From contig JAKGHH010000002.1 in the NCBI GenBank assembly GCA_022828595.1, forward strand, positions 69,846,383 to 69,910,382: DNA of 64,000 nucleotides. The letters run 5' to 3'. The notes under the pieces are model-generated. The model was not told the origin of the DNA. It worked only from the letters and a program-made list of their open reading frames with translations, and did no database searches. Positions 1 through 11,738 of the stretch are shown one piece after another (position 1 is the first letter of the stretch; every line of letters begins with the position of its first letter). The position numbers and the translations under genes are program-made. This DNA is from Nelumbo lutea (Eukaryota; Streptophyta; Magnoliopsida; Proteales; Nelumbonaceae).

Positions 1-511
1 CTTAAGCTGTTACTTGAGGTCTCTAAATAGATTTTATTCTCTAATAAGCCCCCTCACGTGAAAGTCTATTGTGCTTGAAGCATGAACAACACAAGTCTTT
101 TGTTTTTGATAACAAATGCACAAGCATGTATCTTGTGTTGAAATTTAATTAATTATAATGGGAGCAATAAGGATAAAAACACTAGACCACTTAGTCTAAC
201 ATGCTTTGATATATACCATCTCAAGGAACCATTCAACCTAAAAGCTTAGACTGTTAGATGAAGTCCCCGAATAGGTTAGAGAATGTGTGGATAAGAGAAA
301 ACAAAGGGGAGAGAATAGGAAAGAGGAGAAACAAAATAGAAATTTAGGGAGAATAAAGAATGGAGAGAAAATAGTTAATCCGAATTGATATCCATACCCC
401 AACCGTTTTATTTGATCAAATGAGTTTTTTCTCTCGTGTAGATTCCCTTCAAGGGGCAAAGTATTATTAGGGATATTGAATTCAAATTCAAATACAAATA
501 CAGGGCAAGGC
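1..511. other. AT-rich stretch, nothing recognised
   Basis: No open frame resembles a known protein. The short reading frames here are low in complexity and rich in Phe, Leu and Ser, as expected of AT-rich noncoding DNA. Confidence 0.5.
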
Positions 512-519
512 GCCTACCT

Positions 520-760
520 TAGGGGTGTAAATGGATCAAATTCAAATCGAATAAGTCAATATCCAAATAAGTTACTTATATAATTTAATTATATATAAAT
601 TATATAAAACATTTAAATATTTTATATATTATATATAAGAATTAAATAATCAATTGAATTTGGATATTTATCGAATCAAATCAGGTCATATCTGAATTCG
701 ATTCGATTATGTCAAATCTCAAATTCAAAATCGGATTTTCGAATAGCATTGACACCCCTA
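520..760. mobile_element. hAT-like MITE, 241 bp
   Basis: The element opens with TAGGGGTGTAAAT and closes with ATTGACACCCCTA, which are near-perfect inverted repeats of the type common in plant hAT elements. The flanking 8-mers are GCCTACCT (512-519) and GCCTATGG (761-768), so the target-site duplication is only partly kept (5 of 8). The inside is AT-rich with repeated ATATAT and TCGAAT tracts and no coding capacity. It belongs to the same broad family as the TAGGGGTGG elements elsewhere in the window. Confidence 0.65.
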
Positions 761-768
761 GCCTATGG

Positions 769-2664
769 CACTTTGTGACACAATGATCTCAAAAAGTTAT
801 CAAAAAAAAAAAGATCACCCTAATCGGACATCAGAGTGCAAAATTATGATTTTCAAAAGTTTGCATACATTGAGTGTACAACCCATGGCCCATTGATCAG
901 GTCGAACAAATCGACCATTGAACCAGCTGGATCAAATGGTTCTTGACCAAGTCAACAATTTTTAACTATCTAACGGGTTTTAATAACACTGGACCTGAAA
1001 TCAGGGCTAGGTAATGGTTCAAATGATTCAATCGACCTAGTAAACGATGGATTGAAAACAATGGCCTCAATTTTCAATTGCAATAACCGATGTTACATTG
1101 AGTGGTTAAATTGTCAAACATCAACCTGCCCATTTTTAATTTCTTTTATTTAGTCCTGACTCGTGATAATGAATTTATTGAACTGGTTTGGAAGAAGGGC
1201 CAATTATGATGCAAAGTCAGTCTAGTAGAAGTCAAAAGAGCCCCTCGTAAAACGGTCTCATAAAATATGTGAAAGATAGTTTTGAGATGTTGAAATATTT
1301 CAAGGCAGATATAACATCACATGGATGGACTTGAATGTTGATTTTTGAAAGTTCATGGTACTTAAAGTCCTCTCACTTGAAAGTTGAGGCCCTTGAGTGT
1401 AATACACCTAAAATTCAGGTACCTATCTGTAATTCTCGTATAAACAAAGACCCATATTCAACCAACATCTTAAATTGGTGGGTCACAAGTAGATGGGTTA
1501 GATGAATTAGGTGGATCAAATCAAAATTTGCCACCCCTGGTAGGTTAAAAAGGCAGCTTATGTTAGCTTTGTGTTTCTGAAACAATCAACATGGTGGCTA
1601 GCTTAACAAAGGACAGGGTGGCCAAATGAACCATTCTAAGGAACCTTTTAAGGAAAAAGCTTTGGCTATTTGGGAAAACAGCCTCCGATGTTTGGGAGCT
1701 TCCTGTGCAAGACGCATTACCTCATTCAGTTCCTTGCTTGTATGTTACGAAGGTGTTGGAACGTGCATGTTTTGTTGATAGGTAATCCCAACTCCACCCA
1801 AGGAGGCAATGGTGACATGTCATGTGCACCAACTCCCATACAGCCAAAGTTTTTCTACCCTCTAAAGTGAAGAAAAAGAAATATTTCTTACATTTAACGT
1901 TTATTTAACAGAGATTTATTGCTTAATTTCAATGAGGAAAAAAAAATAAAAAGAACTTGGTTTTGATTCACATACAAAATCTTACTCAAAATCCATTTTC
2001 TTCTAATGGACTGTTTGGATGCTCATAAATCCATGTTCCTGTTAAAGATTATGGGAAAAGGAGAGAGAACTATCTAAAGGGGATGATTTATACCTTTAAT
2101 TTCTTTTCATGTCCTAAATTAAAGAAATGCCCACACATATGTCAATCCAACCTTTCGTCGTCTTCTTTTCTTTTTCCACCTTCCACCATTATTGGCTTTG
2201 AGAATGAAATGACCTTTTAATTTATCCTCTCTCTCTCTCATCTAGGGTTGTACTGAAAAGCCCATGGTATCTAACAGAGACCCCTGCCACAACCTTTAAG
2301 CAATTTGCATACATTATCAAACCTTCCAAAGATATCACTGTGCGCATTCTCAGCTCAATGATTCTCAGATCTGATTGGGTACAGAGGAAAGTTTTGAATG
2401 AACCACTGAAGGACAGACAGCATAAAGGTGCCATGCTTCATCTAACCTTTTTGTTCTATTGTGAGATAGTAAAGAGAGGGAAATTTCGAGTCCAAAGATA
2501 CAAAATTGAGGAAATGGGGAGGGTCCCTTCTCTGCTCCATTCTTTTTCCTTTCTAATAAAAACCAGGGGCCCTTCACTTGCCTTTCATAACAGGGTCCCT
2601 TCTCTCAGCTTCTTTCTTTTTCTTTTTTTTTTTTTTTCTTTCTAATAAAAACCAGATCCCTTCA
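769..2664. other. Intergenic, mostly unassigned
   Basis: No gene is recognised. The segment at about 880-1030 has phrases such as TTGACCAAGTCAACAATTTTT that resemble the inside of the CAAGGTTTTTAAAACC MITE family and may be a worn copy. A unit of about 37 bp (CTTTCTAATAAAAACCAG followed by CCCTTCACTTGCC) occurs at 2550-2587 and again at 2638-2673, separated by a T-rich tract. The short frames across it (for example 2340-2645) are low in complexity. Confidence 0.45.
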
Positions 2665-3113
2665 CTTGCCTTTCATCAGCTTTTTTTGTCCATATACATT
2701 ATACTACCAAGCATCATCATCATTACACCTTCGAATTTTCATATAAAAAAAAAACCAGCATCTTAACCTATAGCTTTTCCCATTTCAACTATTTCTTTAA
2801 CCCCCTCTTCGCGTTCTTTCCTTAAGTTTAATTACAACAAGGGTGGGTGGGTGCAACCGTGCAAGTGTTCCAGATTGGGCATTTGTCAAAGGCCTTGACC
2901 ATCTTTTCTCTTAAGGTTACCATCAGGCTACGTGCAATTTGGGTGGACTTGAATTTAGCATTAAATCTTCAAATTGGGTATCCAAGTTGTACCCCACCTA
3001 CATTTACATCCTATGGTTTGGGAGGTCCGAAGTCCATGCGGATGGCTTAATTTCTTTGGATGGGCCCCACATGGACAGCCTATAACCTATGTTTGGCAAA
3101 AAATTGGTAGGAC

Positions 3114-3384
3114 TAGGGGTGGATTTGAGCCGAGACAAGCTGAATAGCTAGTTATTCGGGCTTGGCTCACCGAGACAAGCTCGACTCGTGAGTCTTACGA
3201 TTAGAGCTTTATTAGGCTCGAGCTCAGCTCAATTAATAAATGATCCTTTAAATTGGGTTCGAGCTCGGCTTGATTAATAAACATATCATGTAAATTGGGT
3301 TTGAACTTGGCTCGAAGCTCAGTTGAAACCAAGCCAAACCAAGCTCAAATAGATCATGAAGGGCTTGGCTCGTGGCCACCCCTA
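3114..3384. mobile_element. hAT-like MITE with TAGGGGTGG ends (in repeat copy 1)
   Basis: Starts TAGGGGTGGATTT and ends GGCCACCCCTA, giving short terminal inverted repeats. The inside consists of repeated GAGCTCGGCTCGATTAATAAA-like phrases. Flanking 8-mers GGTAGGAC and GGCAGAGC match at 5 of 8 positions, so the duplication is worn. Related elements lie at 30969-31412, 52807-52976 and 62895-63344. Confidence 0.7.
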
Positions 3385-3457
3385 GGCAGAGCCCAGATTG
3401 GCTGTCAGTTAATTATTTGAAAGGTTGTGGGCTTCAACCACTTCCAATACCTTATCC

Positions 3458-3752
3458 CAAGGTTTTTAAAACCGGACCGAAAGGGGAACCATTTTGGGGA
3501 ATGTTCCCAAATCGAACTGTCTGACTGTCTGATTTGAACGGATGGTTCATCCTAACTTAGAAAATAAAAAATAATAATAAAAATAGCCAAAACCGTTGTT
3601 CAGATTGACGGTTTGATGGTTTGACCACCCGAATAAGCAGGTCGTTGACCAAATCAATGGTTTTTGGCCAAAAAGCGGTTTTGGGGTGAAATGAAACCAA
3701 TTACCTGACTAGTTCCTGGTTTTTCTGGTCCGGTCTGATTTTGAAAACCATC
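3458..3752. mobile_element. hAT-like MITE, CAAGGTTTTTAAAACC family, copy B1
   Basis: Left end CAAGGTTTTTAAAACCGGAC and right end GATTTTGAAAACCATC are imperfect inverted repeats. The flanking 8-mers CCTTATCC (3450-3457) and CCTTACCC (3753-3760) agree at 7 of 8, which fits a hAT target-site duplication. The inside carries the family phrases TTGACCAAATCAATGG and AAGCGGTTTTGGGG. The element is noncoding. Confidence 0.75.
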
Positions 3753-4035
3753 CCTTACCCAAAACAACTAGACCAACTTAATCGAATCTTCAGCTCAACC
3801 CTCCCAAACAGGTCCTTGAGAGTCATTTGATAACAACTGAAGTTGCTGAACTGAGGACTCATCTCTTTGTCTTTTAGTGTATAAAGTAATTCAATAATAA
3901 AAAAAAAAAAAAAATCAAGAGTACAGCCTCCTTAAAAAGTTATTTATTAGAAGACAAAGACAATCAGCTTTTCATTTAAGCCAATTCAGCTGTTATTCGC
4001 AAGTCAATTTTGTAGATGGCATGTTACATTGAACT

Positions 4036-4443
4036 CCAACCACCAACTTTGCTCGGACATGATTGGCCAGCACTGTCTGGTCCTAGCCAATATAATTGAA
4101 ACCAAAATAACCCCAACTCATGAACAAAACCCCATCAGACCCACATGCTAACAGTCTTATGGATCACGATGTAAGCTACTGACTGTACTTCGTTATGTGA
4201 TCTCTTACTTAGTACATGATATCAAATACCAAAATCCTTTTCCTCTCCTAGCAAGCTAAAGGTGTAGCTCCTAACTTTGACAACGACGGCCTAACAAACT
4301 TCACTGTGAAGATTCTTTGTTCACTATTATCACCCCATATTCTCATTATCCAGACTCTAAGGCTGTCGTGTGTTTGATATGCTTTGCTATAACTAATTTT
4401 GATAAATCTCATTCTTCAAATAGTGATTATGTGAAATATACTT
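4036..4443. other. Intergenic, nothing recognised
   Basis: Short AT-rich sequence between the end of the long direct repeat and a MITE. No coding or structural signal was seen. Confidence 0.4.
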
Positions 4444-4917
4444 AGCCTCCCATTTGGGAGGGTTAATAATTAAGGGTTAATAATTTTGATAAATCAGAAA
4501 TCTGCATTAGGCCTGTCCCTACTTCTCTGTAGTAATTATAGAATAAGTACTTATTAATAAGTGCTTATTCTACCAAGCGCTTAAGTGTGAGTTCGGATTT
4601 GCTCCTCACACAGCATGTTTTGTGAGGTCAGTGTAAGGTGTGCTCTGTGAGGAGCAGATCCAATGTCCTTAAGTGTTTGGTGAAAAAATGCTTCGTTTAA
4701 ACATGGTCATATGGGCATTTTAAAAATTGTGGTGGTTAAGATGGGTTAAAACCAACACTTTTTCAAAAAGTGCTTGAAACAAAAACCAAAATTTTTAGCA
4801 TATTCAGAAAGGGCTCATTTTCCAAAACAAAAATAAGTAAACATATGTTTAGTTCTGGCCTAAAATAAGCACTTATTATAATAAGTGATTAAAAATAAGT
4901 ACACCCAAACAGGGGCT
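4444..4917. mobile_element. Harbinger-like MITE with a nested smaller MITE
   Basis: Ends AGCCTCCCATTTGGG and CCCAAACAGGGGCT are inverted. Just inside each end lie AATAAGTACTTATTAATAAG-type palindromes. TTA flanks the left end and TAA the right, compatible with a PIF/Harbinger TWA target that has since mutated. A 79-bp element is nested at 4589-4667. No coding capacity. Confidence 0.55.
4589..4667. mobile_element. 79-bp Mutator-like MITE with perfect 9-bp target duplication
   Basis: Flanked on both sides by CTTAAGTGT (4580-4588 and 4668-4676), a perfect 9-bp direct repeat of the length Mutator elements make. Its arms, GGATTTGCTCCTCACA and TGTGAGGAGCAGATCC, are inverted and leave a loop of only about 30 bp. 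It sits inside the larger MITE at 4444-4917 and so is younger. Confidence 0.7.
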
Positions 4918-4920
4918 AAT

Positions 4921-5756
4921 CTAAAAGGAAAATGATTCAACTAGTGTTGGATCTAACACTAACAAACATGAATGGTTAGAAACAAGAAAGCACCATAATT
5001 AGGAATGGAGATGGGGTGGGGCACCTACCCTTCTTCGGGGATGAGGAATCTCCGATTTTTTTTTCACCTTAAAATAACCATTCAAAAATAATCTAATTTA
5101 TGGATATTTTATAAATAGAATTATGAAAACTTAGGATATTTTAAAAATTGAATTATAACAATGTGGAAAAACTTTAGAAATTGAATTATAAAATCTTAAT
5201 ATTTTAAAATTTTAAGAAATATTTAGAAATATTTTAAAATCAATATTAAATTTTAGAATGTTTTATTAATTTACCATTAGATTGAAGGTGAAATCAAGAA
5301 ATTAGATGCAAATCCCAACCCTATTTAAGTTTGGGATAGGGCGGGGCGTGGCAAAATTGCCATCCCAAAGGTATTAATGCGCCCACACGTTAGGGGCACC
5401 TCATTAAATCATAACTTCATATAGTTAGAGAACCTCTCACATACATGTGATATTTATTTTGTGTGGGCTCAAATGATTCCCCATGGGCCCCATTCAAAAC
5501 CTCTTTATTGTTTAAACCCTTTAGTTAAAACAATCTGTAAAGAAAGTTGCTCAAACGTTGATTATCACGCCATCAACAGCTCACCAAAAAAGCAATGCCT
5601 GTCGTCAAAAAATAAGAATAAATAATTACACCGAGTAAACAATTATACTCATAAGAGTACATCGATTTCTATCAAAAAAATAAGATTGCATCAATAGAAT
5701 TTTTTTTATAGAACATTTTACATATATGGCACATACATCTATAATTGTTCTAGTTA
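4921..5756. other. Intergenic with a possible worn hAT remnant
   Basis: Between about 4996 and 5366 the G-rich phrases GGAGATGGGGTGGGGC and GGGATAGGGCGGGGCGTGG bracket an AT-rich core, a layout seen in decayed hAT elements. Clean ends or a target duplication could not be found. The rest is AT-rich with no gene. Confidence 0.4.
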
Positions 5757-6357
5757 TGGTTGAGCTGGCTCCGTACGTCACGTAGTGTTTACATGGTCGT
5801 CCATCTTCAAAGCCACGTTGACACCACATTATATCTATGGCCTACCTTATCTCTTGGCAACGTCAGCATCGTGTCACCTCTGCGGCCCCATTCTGTCTTT
5901 CAAGCCACGACGACTCCATATCATGTGGATAAGTACGTCCAAGACAGGAGATCAGATGGAGACAACCCCACTGAGAATTAGGTCTTATCCCGAAGATCTC
6001 GGCGATTAACCTCATCCCAACAACCCCATAAGTCTAGTCTGATCAGGACGTGGATCTTCGGCTATAAAAAAGTACCTCCCACTCAAAGTAAAGATGGAAC
6101 TTCTGACTCTCGTACTATTACCATGCTCGGACAAGCACTATTTTCCAATTGCTCGGCCCCGACCACCTACTGCCTTGTACTAATTTAAGCGTCGGAGTAC
6201 CTACCCGAGGATAGCTCCTCAGGCCTCTGACTTATTTCTTGTTCGCATATCTCATTGCACGGCTTCGTCCTTCCACCTCGGCTCCGCCCAACTGGCAAGG
6301 ACTATCTGACTACGACCTCAGTTCTTGCACTACCTAGGATCGAGCAGCATCAATGAT
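5757..6357 (+). mobile_element. LTR-like remnant, probably Ty3/gypsy solo LTR
   Basis: A GC-richer island in AT-rich surroundings. It has a TATA-like CTATAAAAAAG near 6062, then CTTCTGACTCTCG and TTTAAGCGTCGGAGTACC, and then CTCCTCAGGCCTCTGACTT. This order is familiar from the R/U5 part of plant gypsy LTRs. A related phrase occurs in the island at 17541-17884. No internal domain is attached and the edges are approximate. Confidence 0.5.
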
Positions 6358-6411
6358 GATGCCTACATCATAACTTACAAGTTACAAATATATGCACAGG
6401 TATATAGGCAA

Positions 6412-6714
6412 CAAGGTTCTAAAAACCGGACCATATACAAAACCATTTTGGGGATCGGTTTCTGGGTTGAGCGGTCTGATTGTCTAATTTGAATCAATAG
6501 CCTGTTCTGATTTAAAAAATAAATAAATAAATAAAAGTAAAAAAATGCCAAAAAGCATTCTTCGAGTCGACAGGTCAACAGTTCGACACTCATGTCAATG
6601 ATTTGCTGACCAAATCAATAATTTTTTACCCAAAAGAGGTTTTAGGGCGAAATGGATCCAATTCCTAGATCAATCGGTTCAACCATCCGATCAGGTCCAG
6701 TTTTCAAAACCATC
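6412..6714. mobile_element. hAT-like MITE, CAAGGTTTTTAAAACC family, copy B2
   Basis: Starts CAAGGTTCTAAAAACCGGAC and ends GTTTTCAAAACCATC. Flanking 8-mers ATAGGCAA (6404-6411) and ATAGGCAG (6715-6722) agree at 7 of 8. Internal phrases match copies B1, B3 and B4, including GACCAAATCAATAATTTTTT. Confidence 0.75.
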
Positions 6715-6722
6715 ATAGGCAG

Positions 6723-8273
6723 AATGAGTCACCTTAGGAGTTACATGCATAAACTTGTTATTTACAAGTTCTCATCCTTTACGCTCCATTTCGTTGAACA
6801 CAAGGTGATATATGTTGGTATTTTGGTATTGATTTCAGGGTCATAGATACATTGAATTGAATTAATTCTTTGAAATGGTTAAAGTGTAAATTGAACTTAA
6901 ACCATGATTTATACTAACTTTTTGAGTATTGAATGTGTCAATACTTTAAACCTTTGATGCTCATAAAATGAAATAAAACATATGATTCCTTGAAAAACCT
7001 GTTTTATGGTATTTGGTTGCATGTAAAATGGTTGTGAAAGGATAGTACAAATTGTAGGGAATTGGCATTCTTTTTTATCTTCAAGATTGTTTTCTAAGTC
7101 AAGCCAAAAAAAAGAAAAATTAAGAATGTAATATATTCTTCTATTGAATATCATTTTCATCAGTAGAAATCATTTCTTTCATGTTGACCTGCAAATTAAA
7201 AGAACAGTGGACATTATAAAGAAAAAGGGGCTTAATTGATTAATTCTATTAACCCCGTAACATAGCTAAAAATATGGTACATTTTACAACTAGAATAAAA
7301 CAAGAAAAAAAAAAGTTCTTCAACCATTTCCTTCTATAGGTTGATGGAAGTGGTCCCAATTATTGAAAAAGATATGATGGTGATGATGATATTAATAATA
7401 CTTTCCTTAGCCTCACATCAAAATGACTACCATCCTAAAATTTTAGTCCATTTGTTCTCTCTCATGCAAATGTAAATTTTACATCCAAAGTTAATTCAAA
7501 ATCAGATATGCCATATTTGGCTTGGATTCGCATTTAATTTGCATCCATCTTATTGTGCTTAAAAAACAAAAAAATAAAAATATATATATTTTTAACATAT
7601 ATATAATGAATGTATGTAAATTATAAAATATTAATTTTATTAATTATAAATTCTATATAATTGTATATGATATCTATATATAAATAATTATACTAAATTT
7701 ATATAAATTAATAATTTTTAATTCAGTTCAAATATTAAATTGGGTATGAGACTTTTGGAGGCCATTAACAACCCTAAATATAAGAGGCCATGTAATTAAC
7801 TTGCCGAATTTAGAAAATGGGGCCACCATCAAATGGGTTGGGGCAAACACTTACAAGAGAAAATGACCATGTGACCTTGCATTTTAATTAGATACTGCAA
7901 GAATGGTTCTTATAAAGAGAAAAGATGCTCCACAAAAAATTCACAAAGAATATGATTATGATGACTTTTGTGTGGCCATTGTTTAGCTAGAATCCATCTG
8001 ATAAAAAGATCATTGCTGAGACAAGTACGTGGTAAATTGTAGGGGTTCCACACATTTACAAGACCAATTCAACAAGAAAGTTAAGGAAAATGAGAAAGAA
8101 ACACATTTACCAAGTCTCTATTTGTTTATGATGCAAATCTTTACTAGATACAAATTCTACACCCTGTTCACTTTTGCATCCATTTGTTTGTAACTATGGT
8201 TAGCACTCTTATATGACAATCTGTACTTTTTGTCTTATTTGCACTTATAGCCAGTGAAAATTTGGCATGCCAT
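6723..8273. other. Intergenic, nothing recognised
   Basis: AT-rich. The part at 7560-7740 is almost pure A and T. Short frames (for example 6909-7160 on the minus strand) show no family motif. No gene is supported. Confidence 0.45.
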
Positions 8274-8687
8274 GCACCACCTTGCTCCTACCTCAATTCT
8301 TTCTCATATAAAGTAGGAACCATGGCATCTTGTTTCCTACCTCACTCCCAAGCAAATAACTCTCTTCTTACGTATACCCCCAATATTCTCTTTGAGATAA
8401 GGTGAGGACCATATCTCAGTTTGTTTGTAGTGTGAATTTCATTAGAATTAGGGTAGATGGAAGGGAGTGTAAATAAGGTGAGTATAAATTTTAGTTTATT
8501 TTTTCTTAACTTTATTTTATTTGTTTGTGAGAAATAAAATAGGAAGCCAAATTGTGGTGTCCCCACTTTTATATGAAATATAATGGAGGTTGGAGGATTA
8601 TTTTTTTCGGAATGAATAGGAAGCAAGATGGTGCGGTCCACACTCCACTTTATATGAGATAGAATTGATGTAAGAGGAAGGTGGTGC
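8274..8687. mobile_element. Inverted-repeat element with arms of about 70 bp (foldback MITE)
   Basis: The left arm begins GCACCACCTTGCTCCTACCT and the right arm ends AGGAAGGTGGTGC. The arms stay complementary through TCAATTCT.TCTCATATAAAG and ATCTTG.TTCCTA. The middle, of about 260 bp, is AT-rich and noncoding. A clear target-site duplication was not found. The whole could fold into a hairpin if transcribed. Confidence 0.6.
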
Positions 8688-9804
8688 AAATTTTGTGTTA
8701 GCTTTTAGGATGGAAACCATGTCTAGAATTGAAGTACACAAATTCCCAACCAATATCCTAATGAGCATGGAATTAATTAAGATACTTGAGATTTTGATAT
8801 TATATGCATATATACATATATACATACATACAAATAAGCATGCATCATTTAATGAGTGGCCAAGGTGTAATTACCTTATTATTACATCCCTAATAGGGCA
8901 TGATGCCAATAAAACTATTTAAAAGTTAATTAGGCTAATTCCAATTCTAGCAAGTTTAATGATACTAATAAAATATCTATTATTTGGTTTTTCATCCAAA
9001 ATGTTTACCCAACATTGCATTAATGGAGGATGTTTAATCTGAGTTTTTGTTCATAATGTAATCAACATGCTTTGAAAAACGACAATCCAAACTAACTCAC
9101 TCAACAAAGCCTATACATATAAGTATCTTACACCAAAAAGACATGCCCAAAACCTAATTAAGGACAAGTCAACCCTAACATGATAGGTTCAAGTTACTGT
9201 AGATTTACCAATAACATCGATTCCTATATCACAATACTAATATGCTAAGTATTATTCATTTTGCATTTTATTTCTTATCATAAGTTTATGTCATACATAT
9301 GCTATGTATGGGTGTTTTGTAGTATATGTATGGACATCATGAAAGATTCTATATTGATTTTATATATATATATAAAGAGAGAGTCATGTACATGTGTGAT
9401 TATGATATGTGTGGTCCTACATGTACGTGTCGATTGAAAATCTTATGAAAATGGTATTTTATGCATTTTAACTTAAAAAATTTAGGATAAAAATGTTAAG
9501 TGCTAAATATGTAATTTCTTCAATCATAGTGTATGTGCAACCTAAATATGGTATGATTTATATATGTTCATAATATTTGTTAGATATGTATTCATATTTT
9601 AAACGGTTTCATTTCAATAATTTGGAAAGAAATTTGCTACATATATATATATATATATATATCACATACTTTTGGGTCCAATGGAACCCCTTGTGATGTG
9701 ATTGAAACCCCATTTATAATGCATTCAATAGCATGGTATGGAAGGATGTAAATGTATTGTTAACAAAGTTCTTAATAAAAAACTTAATTATTTATTGCAA
9801 AACT
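8688..9804. other. Intergenic with AT microsatellites
   Basis: Contains TATATATATATA near 9360 and an (AT)n run at about 9640-9662. No coding region is seen. Confidence 0.45.
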
Positions 9805-10036
9805 TTATAAGAATGAATGAGGTTGTGTTTGGTTTCATTTTCATATCGCGGATGGCCATTTCAGTCCCTTCCACAAGATGAAACTAGTGTTCAATTGCAA
9901 GTGATGGGCACCAGTCTACATTATAAGAATGAATTAAGTTATGTTTGGTTCCATTTTCATATAATCAATGATCATTTCAGTGCCTTCCACAAGATGAAAG
10001 AGTCAGTTGTAAGTGATGTGCATCAATCCACAATAT
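9805..10036 (+). repeat. Two tandem units of 116 bp
   Basis: Unit 1 (9805-9920) and unit 2 (9921-10036) both begin TTATAAGAATGAAT and share GTTTGGTT.CATTTTCATAT and CTTCCACAAGATGAAA. They are in direct orientation with point differences. The reading frame across both is not recognised. Confidence 0.7.
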
Positions 10037-10380
10037 AACATGGATCAATCTTGTCTAAACCCCAAAATCTCAATCAAGGGTTTATCTCATGGATGAGACC
10101 TATTCGCATAGTGGATATCCCCAAACAATGATATGTTTCATTTCCTTGTATTAAATTTGTATGATTTTTTTTCAAATGTTTTAGTAACTTTCATTATTTT
10201 ATTAACTTTTTATTAAATTTTAATAATTTTAATTATTCTAAGATAATATTAGATTTTTAAAATATTATATTATATTTATTTATCCTTTACTCAAAATTTA
10301 ATGAATTCTATTATTAGATAAATTCATTTTTAATATATGTTACCATCCAATATTTGTCATAAATGACTTATTTTTTATAT
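10037..10380. other. AT-rich intergenic
   Basis: No gene or clear repeat. Long A/T tracts at 10150-10380. Confidence 0.4.
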
Positions 10381-10383
10381 TTA

Positions 10384-10741
10384 GGCCCCGTTCGCTTTTC
10401 AGTAAGTTACTTAGGGTAAGTACAATTACCTAGGTAAGTTTTTCATAGGAATCACTTACTTGGATAAGTGCATTTACCCATGTTCTTTTATTTCTTAGGT
10501 AAATAAGGTAATGACCATTTTAGTCATAAAAATTCATTATTAAAAGGGGCATTTTTGTCCCATTCAAGTCTTAGCAACTTTCTTCCTAGGTGGGAAAATT
10601 GTTTACCCACTTAGGAGATAGGAACTTTCCCTAGTCCCCACATTAATCTGAAAAATGAACATGGGATTCTTGGTCAATGGAAACCAAAACCCCACTAACC
10701 GAACTAAACCTAATAAGGGTATGGCATAGACCGAACAAAGC
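10384..10741. mobile_element. Possible Harbinger-like MITE beginning GGCCCCGTTCG
   Basis: The left end is TTA followed by GGCCCCGTTCGC. The right end is CCGAACAAAGCC followed by TTT, giving short inverted ends GGC...GTTCG. The same left end, TTAGGCCCCATTCG, appears again at 16049 in the same orientation. Assignment rests on short ends only. Confidence 0.4.
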
Positions 10742-11030
10742 CTTTTACAATTTCAACCATTGTATAAAACTCCCTTTAAGGAGGCATTCTATTTGTGGAT
10801 TCATCCACTAAATAGTGGTGTGGTATCGACTAATCAACAAGCTTCAACCGTGGATAATAAATTATGAGATAGTGTAGTTTAATCTACTACATAATGTGGA
10901 TTTGTTCAAACTATGGTGTCAAACGAATCCTAATAAGAGTATGGCATAGACTGAACTAAGCATTTTACGGTTATGTCCATTGTATCAAACTCCCTTTAAG
11001 GGGGGGTGTTCTATAATGTGGATCAGAAAT
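10705..11030 (+). repeat. Local duplication of about 95 bp
   Basis: The phrase AATAAGGGTATGGCATAGAC, followed by CGAACAAAGC and by CCATTGTAT.AAACTCCCTTTAAGG, occurs at about 10710-10800 and again at about 10930-11025 with substitutions. It is noncoding. Confidence 0.6.
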
Positions 11031-11160
11031 TAGTGTGTGCAGATTAGTCCACACCACACCACTATCTACAACTATTCTGAATGGTAGATAAAATGTATGG
11101 ATAAAAATAATCCACACTTAAGGGGACATTCTTTGAGGATGGATCCATACCATACTTTTT
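10990..11160 (+). mobile_element. MITE fragment, inverted relative to 54437-54636
   Basis: The core TAATGTGGATCAGAAATT, then TCCACACCACACC, then CTACAACTATTCTGAAT matches the reverse complement of the repeat at 54437-54636. Ends are not defined. Confidence 0.5.
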
Positions 11161-11334
11161 GATTCAATGCATCTCACATACAACTTGTCAGATTTTAAAT
11201 ATGAAAAATATATTTATTATGTATGTTAAATATTAGATGATACATTTATAAAATATGAATTTATCTAATTAATAAAAGTGTTTTTATTAACATAAATGGT
11301 AATAAAAATAATTGTCTTGAAAAAATTATCAAAA

Positions 11335-11738
11335 TATCTAAAACTCATTCCACTATTGACGTCCTTTTTGAGTACATCATTGGTGGATTTGCAACTACCC
11401 ATTTGTGGAATTCTTTACTTCACAACTTCTACAACCATGACTTTAATGATTTCCGCATATATGTTCACGAGTTTAGTGAAGATTGTGGCTACTTGGATCC
11501 TATTTCTATTGGTGTCATTGCACCCATTTGCATACTTGTTGTTCTTAGTATAGTACTAAGGTTGTATCTAAACTCAACTACATTATCTTAATTATATGTG
11601 TTATTATCATTTTTTCAGAAAAATGTAACTTTCATCAAGGCCGATACTAAGAATTATGCCCCATTTACCCCCTTTGGTACCCGTGGCATTTTTAAAGCCT
11701 CAACTATTCTTTTTTGTACATATATTGGGTTCAATGTC
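11335..11738 (+). pseudogene. Cationic amino acid transporter (CAT family) fragment
   Basis: Two reading frames here give pieces typical of plant CAT proteins, which move cationic and other amino acids across membranes. The first has YIIGGFATTHLWNSL, then NDFRIYVHEFSED and YLDPISIGVI. The second has KADTKNYAPFTPFG followed by RGIFKASTILFCTYIGFN. This order and spacing fit the central membrane-spanning part of the family, with no intron between the two pieces. A frameshift or stop lies near 11590. The normal continuation past the conserved IGFD region is missing, and at about 11739 the sequence switches to transposase-derived DNA. Only about 130 of some 600 residues are present, so this is a non-functional, captured or relocated fragment. 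Confidence 0.75.

Larger units (their letters stand above)
2665..4035 (+). repeat. Long direct repeat, copy 1 (partner at 62443-64000)
   Basis: From the phrase CTTTCATCAGC onward this segment matches 62443 to the window end in the same orientation with scattered substitutions and small indels. Shared landmarks, in order: TGTCCATATACATTATACTA, a G-rich GGGTGGGTGGG tract, a hAT-like element, a second MITE, an A-run, and TAGATGGCATGTTACATTGAA. Both copies carry both MITEs at the same sites, so the duplication came after those insertions. No protein is recognised in the single-copy parts. The right limit is unknown because copy 2 runs off the window. Confidence 0.85.

Noticed and set aside
2665..4035. 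LTR pair of a giant retrotransposon with the copy at 62443
   Set aside because: The spacing of about 60 kb encloses a host gene and many unrelated elements. No primer site or polypurine tract borders the copies, and TG...CA ends were not seen.
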